Assembly: GCA_034927345.1 (NCBI GenBank)
Contig: JAYFQE010000004.1
Location: 186,001 to 250,000 of the forward strand
Length of the DNA stretch: 64,000 nt
Direction of reading: 5' to 3'
Origin: JAYFQE01 sp034927345
GTDB lineage: Bacteria; Bacillota; Clostridia; Saccharofermentanales; UBA5734
Below the pieces are notes generated by a model. That model saw only the letters and a list, made by a program, of their open reading frames with translations. It was not told where the DNA came from and searched no databases. The translations under genes and the position numbers were made by a program. This document shows, one piece after another, positions 7,564 to 16,093 of this stretch. Position 1 is the stretch's first letter. Every line of letters starts with the position of its first letter.

Positions 7564-8775
7564 TTGAAAATTGTTATAACCACGTTGTTCGGCATTGAAG
7601 CGCTGACTGCTGATGAATTAATAGGCCTCGGCTATAACCGGAACCAGTTTGCCGTGACGGACGGCCAGATTGTTCTCGATGCCGGCGAGCCGGCGGCAGC
7701 TGCCGCGTTAGCTGTTGCCAGGCTGAATGTTTTTCTGAGCACAGCCGAACGGGTATTGCTGCAGCTGGCAGAATTTCCCGCGGCTGATTTTGAAACCTTG
7801 TTTGACTCGACATCCCGGCTGCCCTGGGAAGAATGGATTCCCTCCGGCTATGCTTTCCATATTAACGGTTACTCCCGCAAATCCAAACTTTTCGGTATAT
7901 CAGCCTGTCAAAGCCTGATTAAAAAAGCTATTGTCAGCCGTTTATTAAAAGCCCGGCATCTGCCTGCCGACGGCCAGCTGCCTGAAGATATGGGAATCGG
8001 CCTGGTTCGCGTTCAATTCTCGCTCGTAGCGGATATCGCGACGCTCATGGTCGATACCTCGGGCGACGGTTTGCATAAGCGCGGATACCGGCCGCTGCAG
8101 CATGAGGCGCCGATCAAAGAAACCCTGGCCGCTGCTTTGCTGAGGCTTTCGCATTTTAAACCGTTCAGCGACGAAGCTCTGCTGGATCCGATGTGCGGAT
8201 CAGGCACCATCCCGATCGAAGCGGCATTATTGGCCGCCCGGATCGCTCCCGGCATGAATCGTCCCTTTGCCGGCGAGCAATGGCCTTTTATCGGCGGCGC
8301 GGCATTTAGCCTGGCCCGGGATGAAGCCCTTTCCCTGATGACGCGCCAGGCGCCGGAACACCCCTTTATATTTGGTTCCGACTTATCGCCGGAGGCTGTG
8401 GAAATTGCCCGCCTTAATGCGCACCGTGCCGGCGTTGCCGACTGGATACGTTTTCGCCAGGCTAATGTCCTGAATATCAAAGCGGCGGATTTGCCTGAAC
8501 TGACCGGCTTCCCCCGTCATTTGATTATCTGTAATCCGCCTTATGGCGAACGGATGCTGGATCCCAAGCAAGCTGAACAGCTTTTATCGGATTTCAGTCA
8601 TATTTATCTTGAGAAAGGCCAGGCCAGGCCTGATATACGCCTGTCGGTTATTACGCCGAATGAATCTTATGAACGATTAGCCGGAGGGCAGGCGGATAAA
8701 CGTAGAAAATTGTATAATGGCATGATCAAATGCACATTATATCATTATTATCGCCAAAGGAGACTGCATTCATGA
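7564..8775 (+). CDS. THUMP-domain class I rRNA methyltransferase (RlmL/YpsC-like)
   Basis: A 403-aa SAM-dependent RNA N2-guanine methyltransferase, probably acting on 23S rRNA. A THUMP RNA-binding domain (about residues 50-160) precedes a Rossmann methyltransferase with the SAM loop DPMCGSGTIPIEAAL near residue 210 and the catalytic NPPYGERM near 323. The length matches Bacillus YpsC-type enzymes, which lack the extra RlmK domain of the E. coli fusion. The start is TTG at 7564, supported by AAAGGAAAGGAG upstream; no in-frame ATG is better placed. Its stop overlaps the next start by ATGA, indicating translational coupling. Confidence 0.9.
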   Translation: MKIVITTLFGIEALTADELIGLGYNRNQFAVTDGQIVLDAGEPAAAAALAVARLNVFLSTAERVLLQLAEFPAADFETLFDSTSRLPWEEWIPSGYAFHINGYSRKSKLFGISACQSLIKKAIVSRLLKARHLPADGQLPEDMGIGLVRVQFSLVADIATLMVDTSGDGLHKRGYRPLQHEAPIKETLAAALLRLSHFKPFSDEALLDPMCGSGTIPIEAALLAARIAPGMNRPFAGEQWPFIGGAAFSLARDEALSLMTRQAPEHPFIFGSDLSPEAVEIARLNAHRAGVADWIRFRQANVLNIKAADLPELTGFPRHLIICNPPYGERMLDPKQAEQLLSDFSHIYLEKGQARPDIRLSVITPNESYERLAGGQADKRRKLYNGMIKCTLYHYYRQRRLHS

Positions 8776-9605
8776 AAGGGATTATTTTAGCGGCCGGGTA
8801 TGCCACGCGGCTGTATCCGCTGACATTAAACCGGGCTAAAGCGCTCCTGCCGGTCCATGACCGGCCGATTATCGATTATATTGTGGATCAGATGCTGACG
8901 CTGCCGGATTTGGATCAATTGATCGTCATCAGCAATCACCGGTTTGCCGGCCAATTCTATGAATGGGCAGCCAAACGCAACCAAGAGCTTACCGCTGCAG
9001 GCCGACAAAAAAGCAATCCGGGAGCCGATCCGTTCATTCGGGTGCTTGATGACGGTACGACCAGCGAGGGAGACCGGCTGGGCGCTATCGGCGATATGCA
9101 GTACTGCATCGACCAATTGAACATCGATGATGATTTGCTGGTTATCGCCGGCGATAATTTATTTACTTTTCAATTATATGATGCCTGGAGCCATTTCCAT
9201 CAGCATGGCGAAGACATGATTTTAGCCCGCAAAATGCCGCCGGAAGAAGACTTACATCGTTATGCGATAGCGGTCGTCAATGATCAAGGCCTGGTTTCCG
9301 ATTTGGCAGAAAAACCAGAACACCCCAAAACCAATCTGGCCGTTTATGCGACCTATTTCTATCGCCGCGATACGGTTCCTTTAATCAACGAGTATCTGGC
9401 CGCCGGCAACAAGCCGGATGCTCCCGGCAACTTCCCGGCCTGGCTATATCAGCGAAAACCGGTGCGTGTTTACTTCTTTGAAGGTTTATGTATTGATATC
9501 GGGACGCCGCAATCATATGAAGATGTCCAGACAACTTTCCCTGTGTCCGCCACTGGCGAACAGGTTAATCAGGATTTTATGGATACAACACCAGACAAAG
9601 CCTGA
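8772..9605 (+). CDS. Sugar-1-phosphate nucleotidyltransferase
   Basis: A 277-aa nucleotidyltransferase that activates a sugar phosphate with NTP. The N-terminal signature ILAAGYATRLYPLT...KALLPV binds the nucleotide; IAGDN near residue 135 carries a metal-binding Asp; EKPEHP and the final GLCIDIGTPQSYEDV match the glucose-1-phosphate thymidylyl/uridylyltransferase family. Sugar and base cannot be assigned from sequence alone. The ATG overlaps the preceding methyltransferase stop, with AAAGGAGA as ribosome site. A weak 8-bp hairpin with an A4 loop spans the stop codon (9598-9617). Confidence 0.85.
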   Translation: MKGIILAAGYATRLYPLTLNRAKALLPVHDRPIIDYIVDQMLTLPDLDQLIVISNHRFAGQFYEWAAKRNQELTAAGRQKSNPGADPFIRVLDDGTTSEGDRLGAIGDMQYCIDQLNIDDDLLVIAGDNLFTFQLYDAWSHFHQHGEDMILARKMPPEEDLHRYAIAVVNDQGLVSDLAEKPEHPKTNLAVYATYFYRRDTVPLINEYLAAGNKPDAPGNFPAWLYQRKPVRVYFFEGLCIDIGTPQSYEDVQTTFPVSATGEQVNQDFMDTTPDKA

Positions 9606-9812
9606 AAAATCAGGCTTGGGAACAATAGACAAAAGTGTGTTCGGTTTACCGGACGAAATAGTGCAAAACACAATAACTCGTCATGGCAAGCCTTTACAGA
9701 CTTAAAAATCCGCAAAGCGTTGTCCTGTAGTTATGCACAGAGTTTTCCACATTATCCACAGGCTGGAGGATTTTGGGGAAAAGTCGGATGTTATGAAAAA
9801 GAGGATAAAAAC

Positions 9813-11117
9813 ATGGACATCAATCAATTAACCATGCAAGCCCGATTAGCTTCCAGAAAACTTGCTTTTATAAATCAGGAAGCCAAGAATTCAGCTTTGC
9901 AAAAGATAGCAGACACGCTTCTTACACAAAGAGAGGCTATATTTTCCGCAAATCATATAGATCTTGAACGAAGTAAAACAGCCGGTATCGCTGCGCCGCT
10001 GCTTAAACGCCTGAACTTTGATCAGGATAAATTACGTCAGGTTGTCGATGGGCTGATCAGCCTGATCCATATGCCTGATCCGGTTGGCCGGACACAATTG
10101 GCCACGCGCCTTGATCACGATTTGGATTTATATCGTGTCAGCTGCCCGATCGGCGTTATCGGCGTTATCTTTGAATCGCGGCCGGATGCTCTGGTGCAGA
10201 TTTCCGGATTATGCCTGAAAAGCGGCAACGCAGTCCTCCTGAAAGGCGGCTCGGAAGCCATGGAAACCAACCGTATTCTGGCGGAATTGATTGCCGCGGC
10301 CGGTATTGAGGCAGGTATGCCGGCCGGCTGGCTGGGCTTGCTGGAAACCCGCAATGATGTCAGCCAGTTGCTGGATCGCGACCGGGAAGTTGATTTGCTG
10401 ATTCCGCGCGGTTCGAATGAATTTGTCCGCTATATCATGGAACATACGCATATTCCTGTTCTGGGCCACGCCGATGGAGTCTGCCATATTTATCTGGATA
10501 AAAACGCAGACGCGGAAATGGCTTTGCGATTGACTTTAGACAGCAAAACACAATCTGTCGCCGTCTGCAATGCGGTGGAAACAGTTCTCATCCATTCGGC
10601 GCTCGTGCCGAAGCTGCTGCAGCCTCTGGCTGATTCACTGCGGGCGGCCGGCGTTGAGCTTTTCGGCTGCGATCGGGTTTGCAGTCTGCTGGGCTGCAAA
10701 CCGGTTAGTCACTGGCACCAGGAATATTTAGACTATAAAATTTCATTGAAAATCGTCGACCATCTGGCCGATGCCATCACGCATATCAACACCTATGGAT
10801 CCAAACATACCGATGCTATTGTGACGGCCGATGAAACGGCCGCCCGGCAGTTTATGCTTGAAGTTGACGCCGCCAACGTCTTCTGGAATTGTTCGACGCG
10901 GTTCAGTGACGGATACCGATATGGCTTCGGCGCCGAAGTCGGCATCAGCACCAGCAAGCTTCATGCCCGCGGCCCTGTGGGGTTGGAGGGATTGCTGACT
11001 TATCAATATCGCTTGCTTGGCCGGGGTCAGATTGTCGCCGACTATACATCGGGCCGAACAGAGTTTATCCATGAACCGATTGATCATCCTTATCCGCTTT
11101 CCTCCTCCGGCCGTTAG
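9813..11117 (+). CDS. proA: Glutamate-5-semialdehyde dehydrogenase (gamma-glutamyl phosphate reductase)
   Basis: A 434-aa enzyme of proline synthesis that reduces gamma-glutamyl phosphate with NADPH. Family landmarks are IGVIFESRPDALVQI, LLKGGSEA, VLGHADGVCHIY (ProA-specific), the active-site Cys in VAVCNAVET near residue 251, and ALGAEVGISTSKLHARGPVGL-like residues near the end. The start at 9813 matches the family N-terminus and is preceded by GAGGAT. The glutamate 5-kinase gene proB, often next door, is not in this window. A possible partner operon continues with rpiB 44 bp downstream. Confidence 0.95.
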   Translation: MDINQLTMQARLASRKLAFINQEAKNSALQKIADTLLTQREAIFSANHIDLERSKTAGIAAPLLKRLNFDQDKLRQVVDGLISLIHMPDPVGRTQLATRLDHDLDLYRVSCPIGVIGVIFESRPDALVQISGLCLKSGNAVLLKGGSEAMETNRILAELIAAAGIEAGMPAGWLGLLETRNDVSQLLDRDREVDLLIPRGSNEFVRYIMEHTHIPVLGHADGVCHIYLDKNADAEMALRLTLDSKTQSVAVCNAVETVLIHSALVPKLLQPLADSLRAAGVELFGCDRVCSLLGCKPVSHWHQEYLDYKISLKIVDHLADAITHINTYGSKHTDAIVTADETAARQFMLEVDAANVFWNCSTRFSDGYRYGFGAEVGISTSKLHARGPVGLEGLLTYQYRLLGRGQIVADYTSGRTEFIHEPIDHPYPLSSSGR

Positions 11118-11161
11118 TGGTACAATAATCCGAAAGTGAAGAAATGATGGAGGAAAACTTC

Positions 11162-11617
11162 ATGAAAATAGTATTGGGCAGCGACCATGCCGGCTATCAG
11201 TTAAAACGGCTGATTATGGATAATCTCGGCAAACAAGGTATTGATTGTGAAGATTTTGGCGCTCCGAACGGCGTCGACGCCGCCAGCTATGTCCCATACG
11301 GAACCGCTGTGGCCCGCGCCATGCAGGCCGGACAGGCTGATTTCGGCATCGTCATCTGCGGCACCGGACTGGGGATATCGATGACCGTCAATAAATTTAA
11401 GGGTATTCGCGGAGCTTTATGCACCAATGAATACATGGCGCGGATGTCCCGTCAGCATAATAATGCCAATGTGCTTGCCCTGGGCGCCCGGGTTGTCGGA
11501 TCTGCCCTGGCCTTTGCCATTGTGGACGCTTTCCTGGCAGAGCCTTTTGAAACAGGCGGCCGCCATCAGGCGCGTGTCAATGAAATTATTGCGACCGAAA
11601 ATGAAAATTTTAAATAA
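11162..11617 (+). CDS. rpiB: Ribose-5-phosphate isomerase B
   Basis: A 151-aa isomerase of the RpiB/LacAB family interconverting ribose 5-phosphate and ribulose 5-phosphate in the pentose phosphate pathway. Visible residues are GSDHAGYQLK at the N-terminus, the phosphate-binding loop with catalytic Cys in ICGTGLGISM (about residues 64-73), and RQHNNANVLALGAR. Start at 11162 fits GGAGGAAAACTT upstream. Allose-6-phosphate isomerase activity is possible in this family, but the housekeeping setting beside upp favours RpiB. Confidence 0.93.
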   Translation: MKIVLGSDHAGYQLKRLIMDNLGKQGIDCEDFGAPNGVDAASYVPYGTAVARAMQAGQADFGIVICGTGLGISMTVNKFKGIRGALCTNEYMARMSRQHNNANVLALGARVVGSALAFAIVDAFLAEPFETGGRHQARVNEIIATENENFK

Positions 11618-11646
11618 ATAATACCGAACAGAAACAGGGAGGTTGC

Positions 11647-12279
11647 ATGATGGAAAATGTATTTGTCTTTGACCATCCGCTGATCCAGCACAAGATATCT
11701 CTGATGCGGGACAAGCGGACAACGACCAAGGAGTTTCGCGAACTGGTTTCGGAAGTCGCCATGTTGATGGCTTATGAAGTAACCCGGGACCTGCCCTTGC
11801 AAGAAGTGGAAATCGAGACTCCGGTTGCTATAGCCAAGACAAAAGTATTGGCCGGGAAAAAATTGGCTCTGGTGCCGATTTTACGGGCCGGACTCGGAAT
11901 GGTCGACGGGATGTTGAATCTGCTCCCTATGGCTAAGGTGGGTCATATCGGACTTTACCGCGATCCCAAGACGCTCGAGCCTGTTGAATATTATTGCAAA
12001 TTGCCGGAAGATTCCGTTGAACGGGAGATCGTTGTTTTGGATCCAATGCTGGCGACGGGCGGCTCCGCTTCCGCCGCAGTCAGCTTTTTGAAACAAAAAG
12101 GCATTAAGAACATTAAATTCATGTGCTTGATTGCGGCGCCGGAAGGTATTGAGCGCTTGCACCGCGATCATCCGGATGTGCCGATCTTTTGCGCAGCCAA
12201 AGACCTGAGGTTGAATGACCACGCCTATATTGTACCGGGTTTGGGTGATGCCGGTGACCGCTTGTTTGGCACAAAATAA
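11647..12279 (+). CDS. upp: Uracil phosphoribosyltransferase
   Basis: A 210-aa pyrimidine-salvage enzyme making UMP from uracil and PRPP. It shows the family features FDHPLIQHKISLMRD at the start, VPILRAGLGMVDGM, the PRPP-binding loop VLDPMLATGGSA (residues about 130-141) and the C-terminal YIVPGLGDAGDRLFGT uracil-binding segment. Length is typical. The start could be the second Met at 11650. In many Firmicutes upp lies just before the atp operon, as here. Confidence 0.96.
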   Translation: MMENVFVFDHPLIQHKISLMRDKRTTTKEFRELVSEVAMLMAYEVTRDLPLQEVEIETPVAIAKTKVLAGKKLALVPILRAGLGMVDGMLNLLPMAKVGHIGLYRDPKTLEPVEYYCKLPEDSVEREIVVLDPMLATGGSASAAVSFLKQKGIKNIKFMCLIAAPEGIERLHRDHPDVPIFCAAKDLRLNDHAYIVPGLGDAGDRLFGTK

Positions 12280-12339
12280 TCAGATATTAGACCTTGCGTT
12301 TAATTTTCTGATCTTGTTTTGTTTTATAAACAGGTGTAT

Positions 12340-12396
12340 TATAATATGATACTCCAAAGACGTCCGGAAGGAGCATCCTTCCGGGCTTCAGTTTTT
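12340..12396 (+). promoter_or_regulatory. upp-atp intergenic control region: possible -10 box and hairpin
   Basis: The 233 bp between upp and atpB hold a TATAAT at 12340-12345 with TTGTTT-type candidates for -35 at imperfect spacing. A perfect 9-bp stem with a 3-nt loop follows (CCGGAAGGA-GCA-TCCTTCCGG, 12364-12384), with TTTTT at 12392-12396. The hairpin could terminate upp transcription or act in the atp leader, since it lies downstream of the -10 box. Nothing else is evident up to atpB. Confidence 0.4.
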
Positions 12397-12512
12397 GAAA
12401 AATGAACCGATATAATAGGTAATTCCCGAAAAACTGCCGGTGAAGCATTGCCGCAGTTCACGGATCAGTAAGGGCAGGTGAGAAAGCGCTGTTATCCGGA
12501 CAGCGAATAATC

Positions 12513-13337
12513 ATGAGCTATATGATTATGATGAGCTATATGAGTGAGTTCTGGGCCGCCTTGAAAGACAAGATGGTTGCGGAAATAAAAATCGGCAATA
12601 TCGGTGATGAAATCCGGAAGGCTATCGTCCCCAATGTGCTCTTTCATATCGATATCGCCGGATATGATTTACAAATCAGCGACGCCATTGTAGCGACCTG
12701 GGTTGTTATGGCGGTCATTTTTGCATTGGGCTGGATCTTCGGCCGAAAACCGCAGCGGATACCGACGACGAAACGCCAATTGGTAGCAGAGAGCCTGATC
12801 AATCTCTTGTTAAATCTTTGTCAGTCCTCCAACATGACTTATGACCAGGCCGAGGTGGTTGTCCCCTTTGTCGGCACCATCGCTGTTTTTATCTCCTTGA
12901 CGAATCTCTCATCCATGTTTAAAATTCCGCCGCCGGCAAAAAATCCGGCATTCCCGATTGCTCTGGCTTTATTTACCATTATGTATGTTATAGCCACGTC
13001 AATTCGTTTCGTTGGATTAAAAGGTTTCTGGGCATCGTTAACCTACCCGAAAGCCATGCTCTTGCCATTTAAAATACTCGACTATGTCATCAAGCCGATG
13101 TCTCTGTCTTTGCGGTTATTCGGCAATGTTTTCGGCGCCTTCATTTTAATGGAATTCGTATATTTGATCGTACCGATTATTTTGCCGGGCGTCGTTGGTC
13201 TTTGGTTTGATTTAGCCGATGGTATTTTGCAAGGAATTATTTTTACTTATCTCTCGGTAACATATGTTGGCGAAGTTCTGGAGGCCGCGACAGAATCGCA
13301 GCATGCCAAGCAAGCCCAACTGGCCGCACATTCTTAA
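12513..13337 (+). CDS. atpB: ATP synthase F0 subunit a
   Basis: A 274-aa membrane subunit forming the ion half-channels next to the c-ring. It has about six membrane helices, and the essential Arg lies in PMSLSLRLFGNVFGAFILMEF near residue 200. The reading frame opens with a 13-nt direct repeat (ATGAGCTATATGA at 12513 and 12531), giving several in-frame ATG codons without a strong ribosome site, so the start is uncertain within about 10 codons. No atpI gene precedes it. It begins the operon a-c-b-(delta/alpha)-gamma-beta-epsilon. Confidence 0.93.
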   Translation: MSYMIMMSYMSEFWAALKDKMVAEIKIGNIGDEIRKAIVPNVLFHIDIAGYDLQISDAIVATWVVMAVIFALGWIFGRKPQRIPTTKRQLVAESLINLLLNLCQSSNMTYDQAEVVVPFVGTIAVFISLTNLSSMFKIPPPAKNPAFPIALALFTIMYVIATSIRFVGLKGFWASLTYPKAMLLPFKILDYVIKPMSLSLRLFGNVFGAFILMEFVYLIVPIILPGVVGLWFDLADGILQGIIFTYLSVTYVGEVLEAATESQHAKQAQLAAHS

Positions 13338-13352
13338 GGAGGGTATTATCGT

Positions 13353-13583
13353 ATGGACAAAGGACTTATTGCATTAGGAGCAGCAATCGCCATCGCTTTT
13401 GCGGCAGGTTGCGCAGCAATTGGAATCGGCTTGGCTTCCGGCAAGGCTTTTGAAGCATCAGCCCGTCAGCCGGAGATTGCCGGCAAGATTCAAGCTTTAC
13501 TGTTAACGGCAATTGTTTTCATTGAAGCAACCGCCATTTATGCTCTGGTGGTCAGCCTGCTGCTTATATTTGCCTTTCAATGA
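13353..13583 (+). CDS. atpE: ATP synthase F0 subunit c
   Basis: A 76-aa hairpin of two membrane helices that forms the rotor ring. The polar loop ARQPE (residues about 37-41) and the ion-binding Glu in FIEATAIYAL near residue 58 are present. At the positions that coordinate sodium in Na+-type rings (Gln in helix 1, Ser/Thr directly after the Glu) this protein has Ile and Ala. Proton coupling is therefore predicted; this is inference from alignment by eye. A Cys in helix 1 (AAGCAAIGIG) is unusual. AGGAGGG precedes the start. Confidence 0.95.
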   Translation: MDKGLIALGAAIAIAFAAGCAAIGIGLASGKAFEASARQPEIAGKIQALLLTAIVFIEATAIYALVVSLLLIFAFQ

Positions 13584-13617
13584 TTCCTGATACGGCAAAG
13601 AGAAGTGAGGGATTGAT

Positions 13618-14169
13618 ATGTTCGAACCAGAAGCGCTAGCCAGTTATGTATCTACAGCAATTTTAACCATCATTAACCTGCTGGTGACCTATTTTGTCTT
13701 GAAGCATTTTCTCTTCAAACCGATCTTAAAGATTCTTCGCAAGCGTCGGGAAAATGTAGAGAACGAATTAAAACAAGCAGATGAGAAATTGACATCGGCT
13801 GAAGCAAAATTGGCTGAAGCGACAGAGCGCCTGGAAAACTCAAATCACGAAGCCGCTTCGATTCTCAGCAATGCCAGAAGTCAGGCGGAGATTCAAAGCG
13901 AGTCGATTTTATCGGATGCAAAACGTGATGCCGCCGGCCTTCTTTCTCGTGCAGACACGGAAATCAGCCGCATGCGCATAACGATGCTGAACGATGTACG
14001 CGATGAAGTCGCCGATTTGTCTGTTGCCATCGCTTCCAAAGTTATCGGCCAGGTCATGGACGAGCATCACCAGCGTGAATTGGTTGATCAATTCCTTGAT
14101 GATGAAATGAAGCAAAATACGGGCAAGGCAGCCGCAACTGCGCAAAGCGGGGTGAACGGCAATGGCTGA
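13618..14169 (+). CDS. atpF: ATP synthase F0 subunit b
   Basis: A 183-aa peripheral-stalk subunit with one N-terminal membrane helix (residues about 12-33) and a long charged coiled coil (KRRENVENELKQADEKLTSAEAKLAEATERL). The length and C-terminus (VIGQVMDEHHQRELVDQFLDDEM) are normal for b, with a short Ala/Gly/Asn tail. It does not contain the missing delta N-terminal domain. Its stop overlaps the next start by 8 bp, so the delta-alpha fusion is translationally coupled to it. AAGTGAGGGATTG provides the ribosome site. Confidence 0.92.
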   Translation: MFEPEALASYVSTAILTIINLLVTYFVLKHFLFKPILKILRKRRENVENELKQADEKLTSAEAKLAEATERLENSNHEAASILSNARSQAEIQSESILSDAKRDAAGLLSRADTEISRMRITMLNDVRDEVADLSVAIASKVIGQVMDEHHQRELVDQFLDDEMKQNTGKAAATAQSGVNGNG

Positions 14170-16093
14170 CGCGTCTTTCCGGGTAATCCGCATCGTATCA
14201 TCGGTTGCGCTTGATCCGGAAAAGGGACGGCATATTGCTACGCGATTTGCCGAACATTTCGGCATCAAGGATTTTGAAGTCCGTCTGGACACAGATCCGA
14301 CTATAATCGGCGGCATGGTGATCTTTGCCGGCGGCTTCCGTTACGATTATAGCATTAAGGGCCAGCTGAGCCGGATTGTCAACAAGTTGAAAACCCAGAA
14401 ATCGATCGGCGCTGAAGGCGAAGAACCCAAAACGGATGTCAACGAGTTGATTAAAGGCAGTTTGGATGACGCCTTATCCTTGTTCGATGAAAAGCCGGTC
14501 GCGCCGGGTGGACAAGATATTTTCTGGGATTCTGAACCATTGCCTTTGTCCGAAGAGGAGGCTGCTTCTCAGACGATGGTTGACCGGCTGAGGGAGTCGC
14601 TCGAAACATTTACAACCAGTTCAACGGTTGATGAAGTCGGCCAGATTGTCAGTATAAGCGACGGCGTCGCTTATGTGCGAGGCATTCAAAATTGCCGCAG
14701 CAGCGAATTGATTATGTTTTCGCGTCAGTCCTTTGGCATCGCGCTAAACCTGGAAGAAGACCTGGTCGGCGTTGTTCTTCTCCAGCAAGATACAACGATC
14801 CGCGAAGGTATGGTTTGTAAAAGGACGGGAACAACGGTCAGTGTTCCCGTAGGAAAAGCGCTGCTTGGCAGAGTAGTCGATCCATTAGGTATGCCTATTG
14901 ACGGCTTGGGTCCGATCGACTCAGTCAACAGGCGCCCGATCGAGTATCCGGCTTTAAGTATTATTGACCGCCAATCGGTCAATCAATCATTACACACCGG
15001 AATAACAGCTATCGATGCGATGACCCCGATCGGCCGCGGTCAGCGCGAACTGATTATCGGCGACCGGCAAACCGGCAAGACCGCCCTGGCAATCGATACG
15101 ATTCTGAATCAAAAGGGCAAAAATGTCTATTGCATCTATGTGGCAATCGGACAAAAGATGTCGACTGTTTCCTCGGTTGTCAATCTCCTGCAGAATCGCG
15201 GCGCTATGGAGTACACGACCGTTGTCATTGCCAGCGCCAGCGCTACGGCGGCGCAGCAATATATAGCCCCCTATTCCGGCTGCGCCATGGCAGAAGAACT
15301 GATGTATGCCCATAATGCCGATGTTCTGATTATTTACGATGATTTAACCAAACATGCCCAGGCATACCGTGCCATATCGCTGCTGCTGCGCCGGCCGCCG
15401 GGCCGTGAAGCATTCCCGGGTGATGTTTTCTATCTGCATGCCCGTCTGCTTGAGCGGGCGGCTCGCCGGAATGATCGCCTGGGCGGGGGTTCGATCACTG
15501 CTTTACCGATTGTCGAAACCCAAAGCGGCGATATTGCTGCTTATATTCCAACCAACGTTATTTCGATAACCGACGGTCAGATTTATTTAGAGTCAGAACT
15601 GTTTTTTTCCGGTCAGCGTCCGGCTATCAACGTAGGATTATCTGTATCTCGTGTCGGCGGCGCCGCTCAATCAAAGGCCATGAAAAAAGTTGCCGGCCCC
15701 TTGCGTATCAATTTAGCGCAATTTCGGGAATTGGAGGCATTCTCACAATTCGGATCGGATTTGGACAGCGATACCTTAAAGCAGCTGAAAACCGGCGAAC
15801 GGTTAATTGAAGTTTTAAAACAACCGCAATATGCGCCGTTGCCGATGGAAGAACAGGTTATTATGCTTTATCTGGCAAATAAAGGTGTTCTGACCCAATT
15901 GGATAAAGAGGATGTCCGGGAATTTCTCCATGATTATATCCGCTTAATGCACGAACAACATCAGGTCATGTTGGAAGAAATCGCTTTGAGCGGTCAGTTT
16001 ACGGAAAATACAGCAGCAACGATCGATCAGACGGTAGAGGGCTTTATAACCCGCTGGATTAACGAGCACGAGGAATATGGAACAACTATCTGA
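14162..16093 (+). CDS. atpA: Fusion of the ATP synthase delta C-terminal domain with alpha subunit
   Basis: A 643-aa protein. Residues about 5-80 read as the C-terminal domain of delta/OSCP (FRVIRIVSSVALDPEK...TDPTIIGGMVI...IKGQLSRIVNKLK). An acidic linker of about 55 residues follows, then a full alpha subunit from about residue 139, with Walker A GDRQTGKTAL near 303 and the Arg in SRVGGAAQSKAMKKVAG. The delta N-terminal helical domain, which normally binds the alpha N-termini, is absent from the operon. An in-frame ATG at 14576 with AGGAGG at 14556-14561 would give a normal-length alpha of 505 aa. The reading frame is intact across the junction. Confidence 0.9.
   Translation: MADASFRVIRIVSSVALDPEKGRHIATRFAEHFGIKDFEVRLDTDPTIIGGMVIFAGGFRYDYSIKGQLSRIVNKLKTQKSIGAEGEEPKTDVNELIKGSLDDALSLFDEKPVAPGGQDIFWDSEPLPLSEEEAASQTMVDRLRESLETFTTSSTVDEVGQIVSISDGVAYVRGIQNCRSSELIMFSRQSFGIALNLEEDLVGVVLLQQDTTIREGMVCKRTGTTVSVPVGKALLGRVVDPLGMPIDGLGPIDSVNRRPIEYPALSIIDRQSVNQSLHTGITAIDAMTPIGRGQRELIIGDRQTGKTALAIDTILNQKGKNVYCIYVAIGQKMSTVSSVVNLLQNRGAMEYTTVVIASASATAAQQYIAPYSGCAMAEELMYAHNADVLIIYDDLTKHAQAYRAISLLLRRPPGREAFPGDVFYLHARLLERAARRNDRLGGGSITALPIVETQSGDIAAYIPTNVISITDGQIYLESELFFSGQRPAINVGLSVSRVGGAAQSKAMKKVAGPLRINLAQFRELEAFSQFGSDLDSDTLKQLKTGERLIEVLKQPQYAPLPMEEQVIMLYLANKGVLTQLDKEDVREFLHDYIRLMHEQHQVMLEEIALSGQFTENTAATIDQTVEGFITRWINEHEEYGTTI
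14556..14578 (+). promoter_or_regulatory. Possible internal ribosome site and start codon for free alpha subunit
   Basis: AGGAGG (14556-14561) precedes an in-frame ATG (14576-14578) with a 14-nt spacer, longer than the usual 5-9 nt. Initiation here would give MVDRLRESLETF..., about as far from the alpha beta-barrel as the Bacillus alpha start. The Shine-Dalgarno match is seen; use as a start is inferred. Confidence 0.4.

Noticed and set aside
9598..9617. 8-bp hairpin with A4 loop at the nucleotidyltransferase stop codon, as a terminator
   Set aside because: Neither strand has a T-run after the stem, so it is not a convincing intrinsic terminator.
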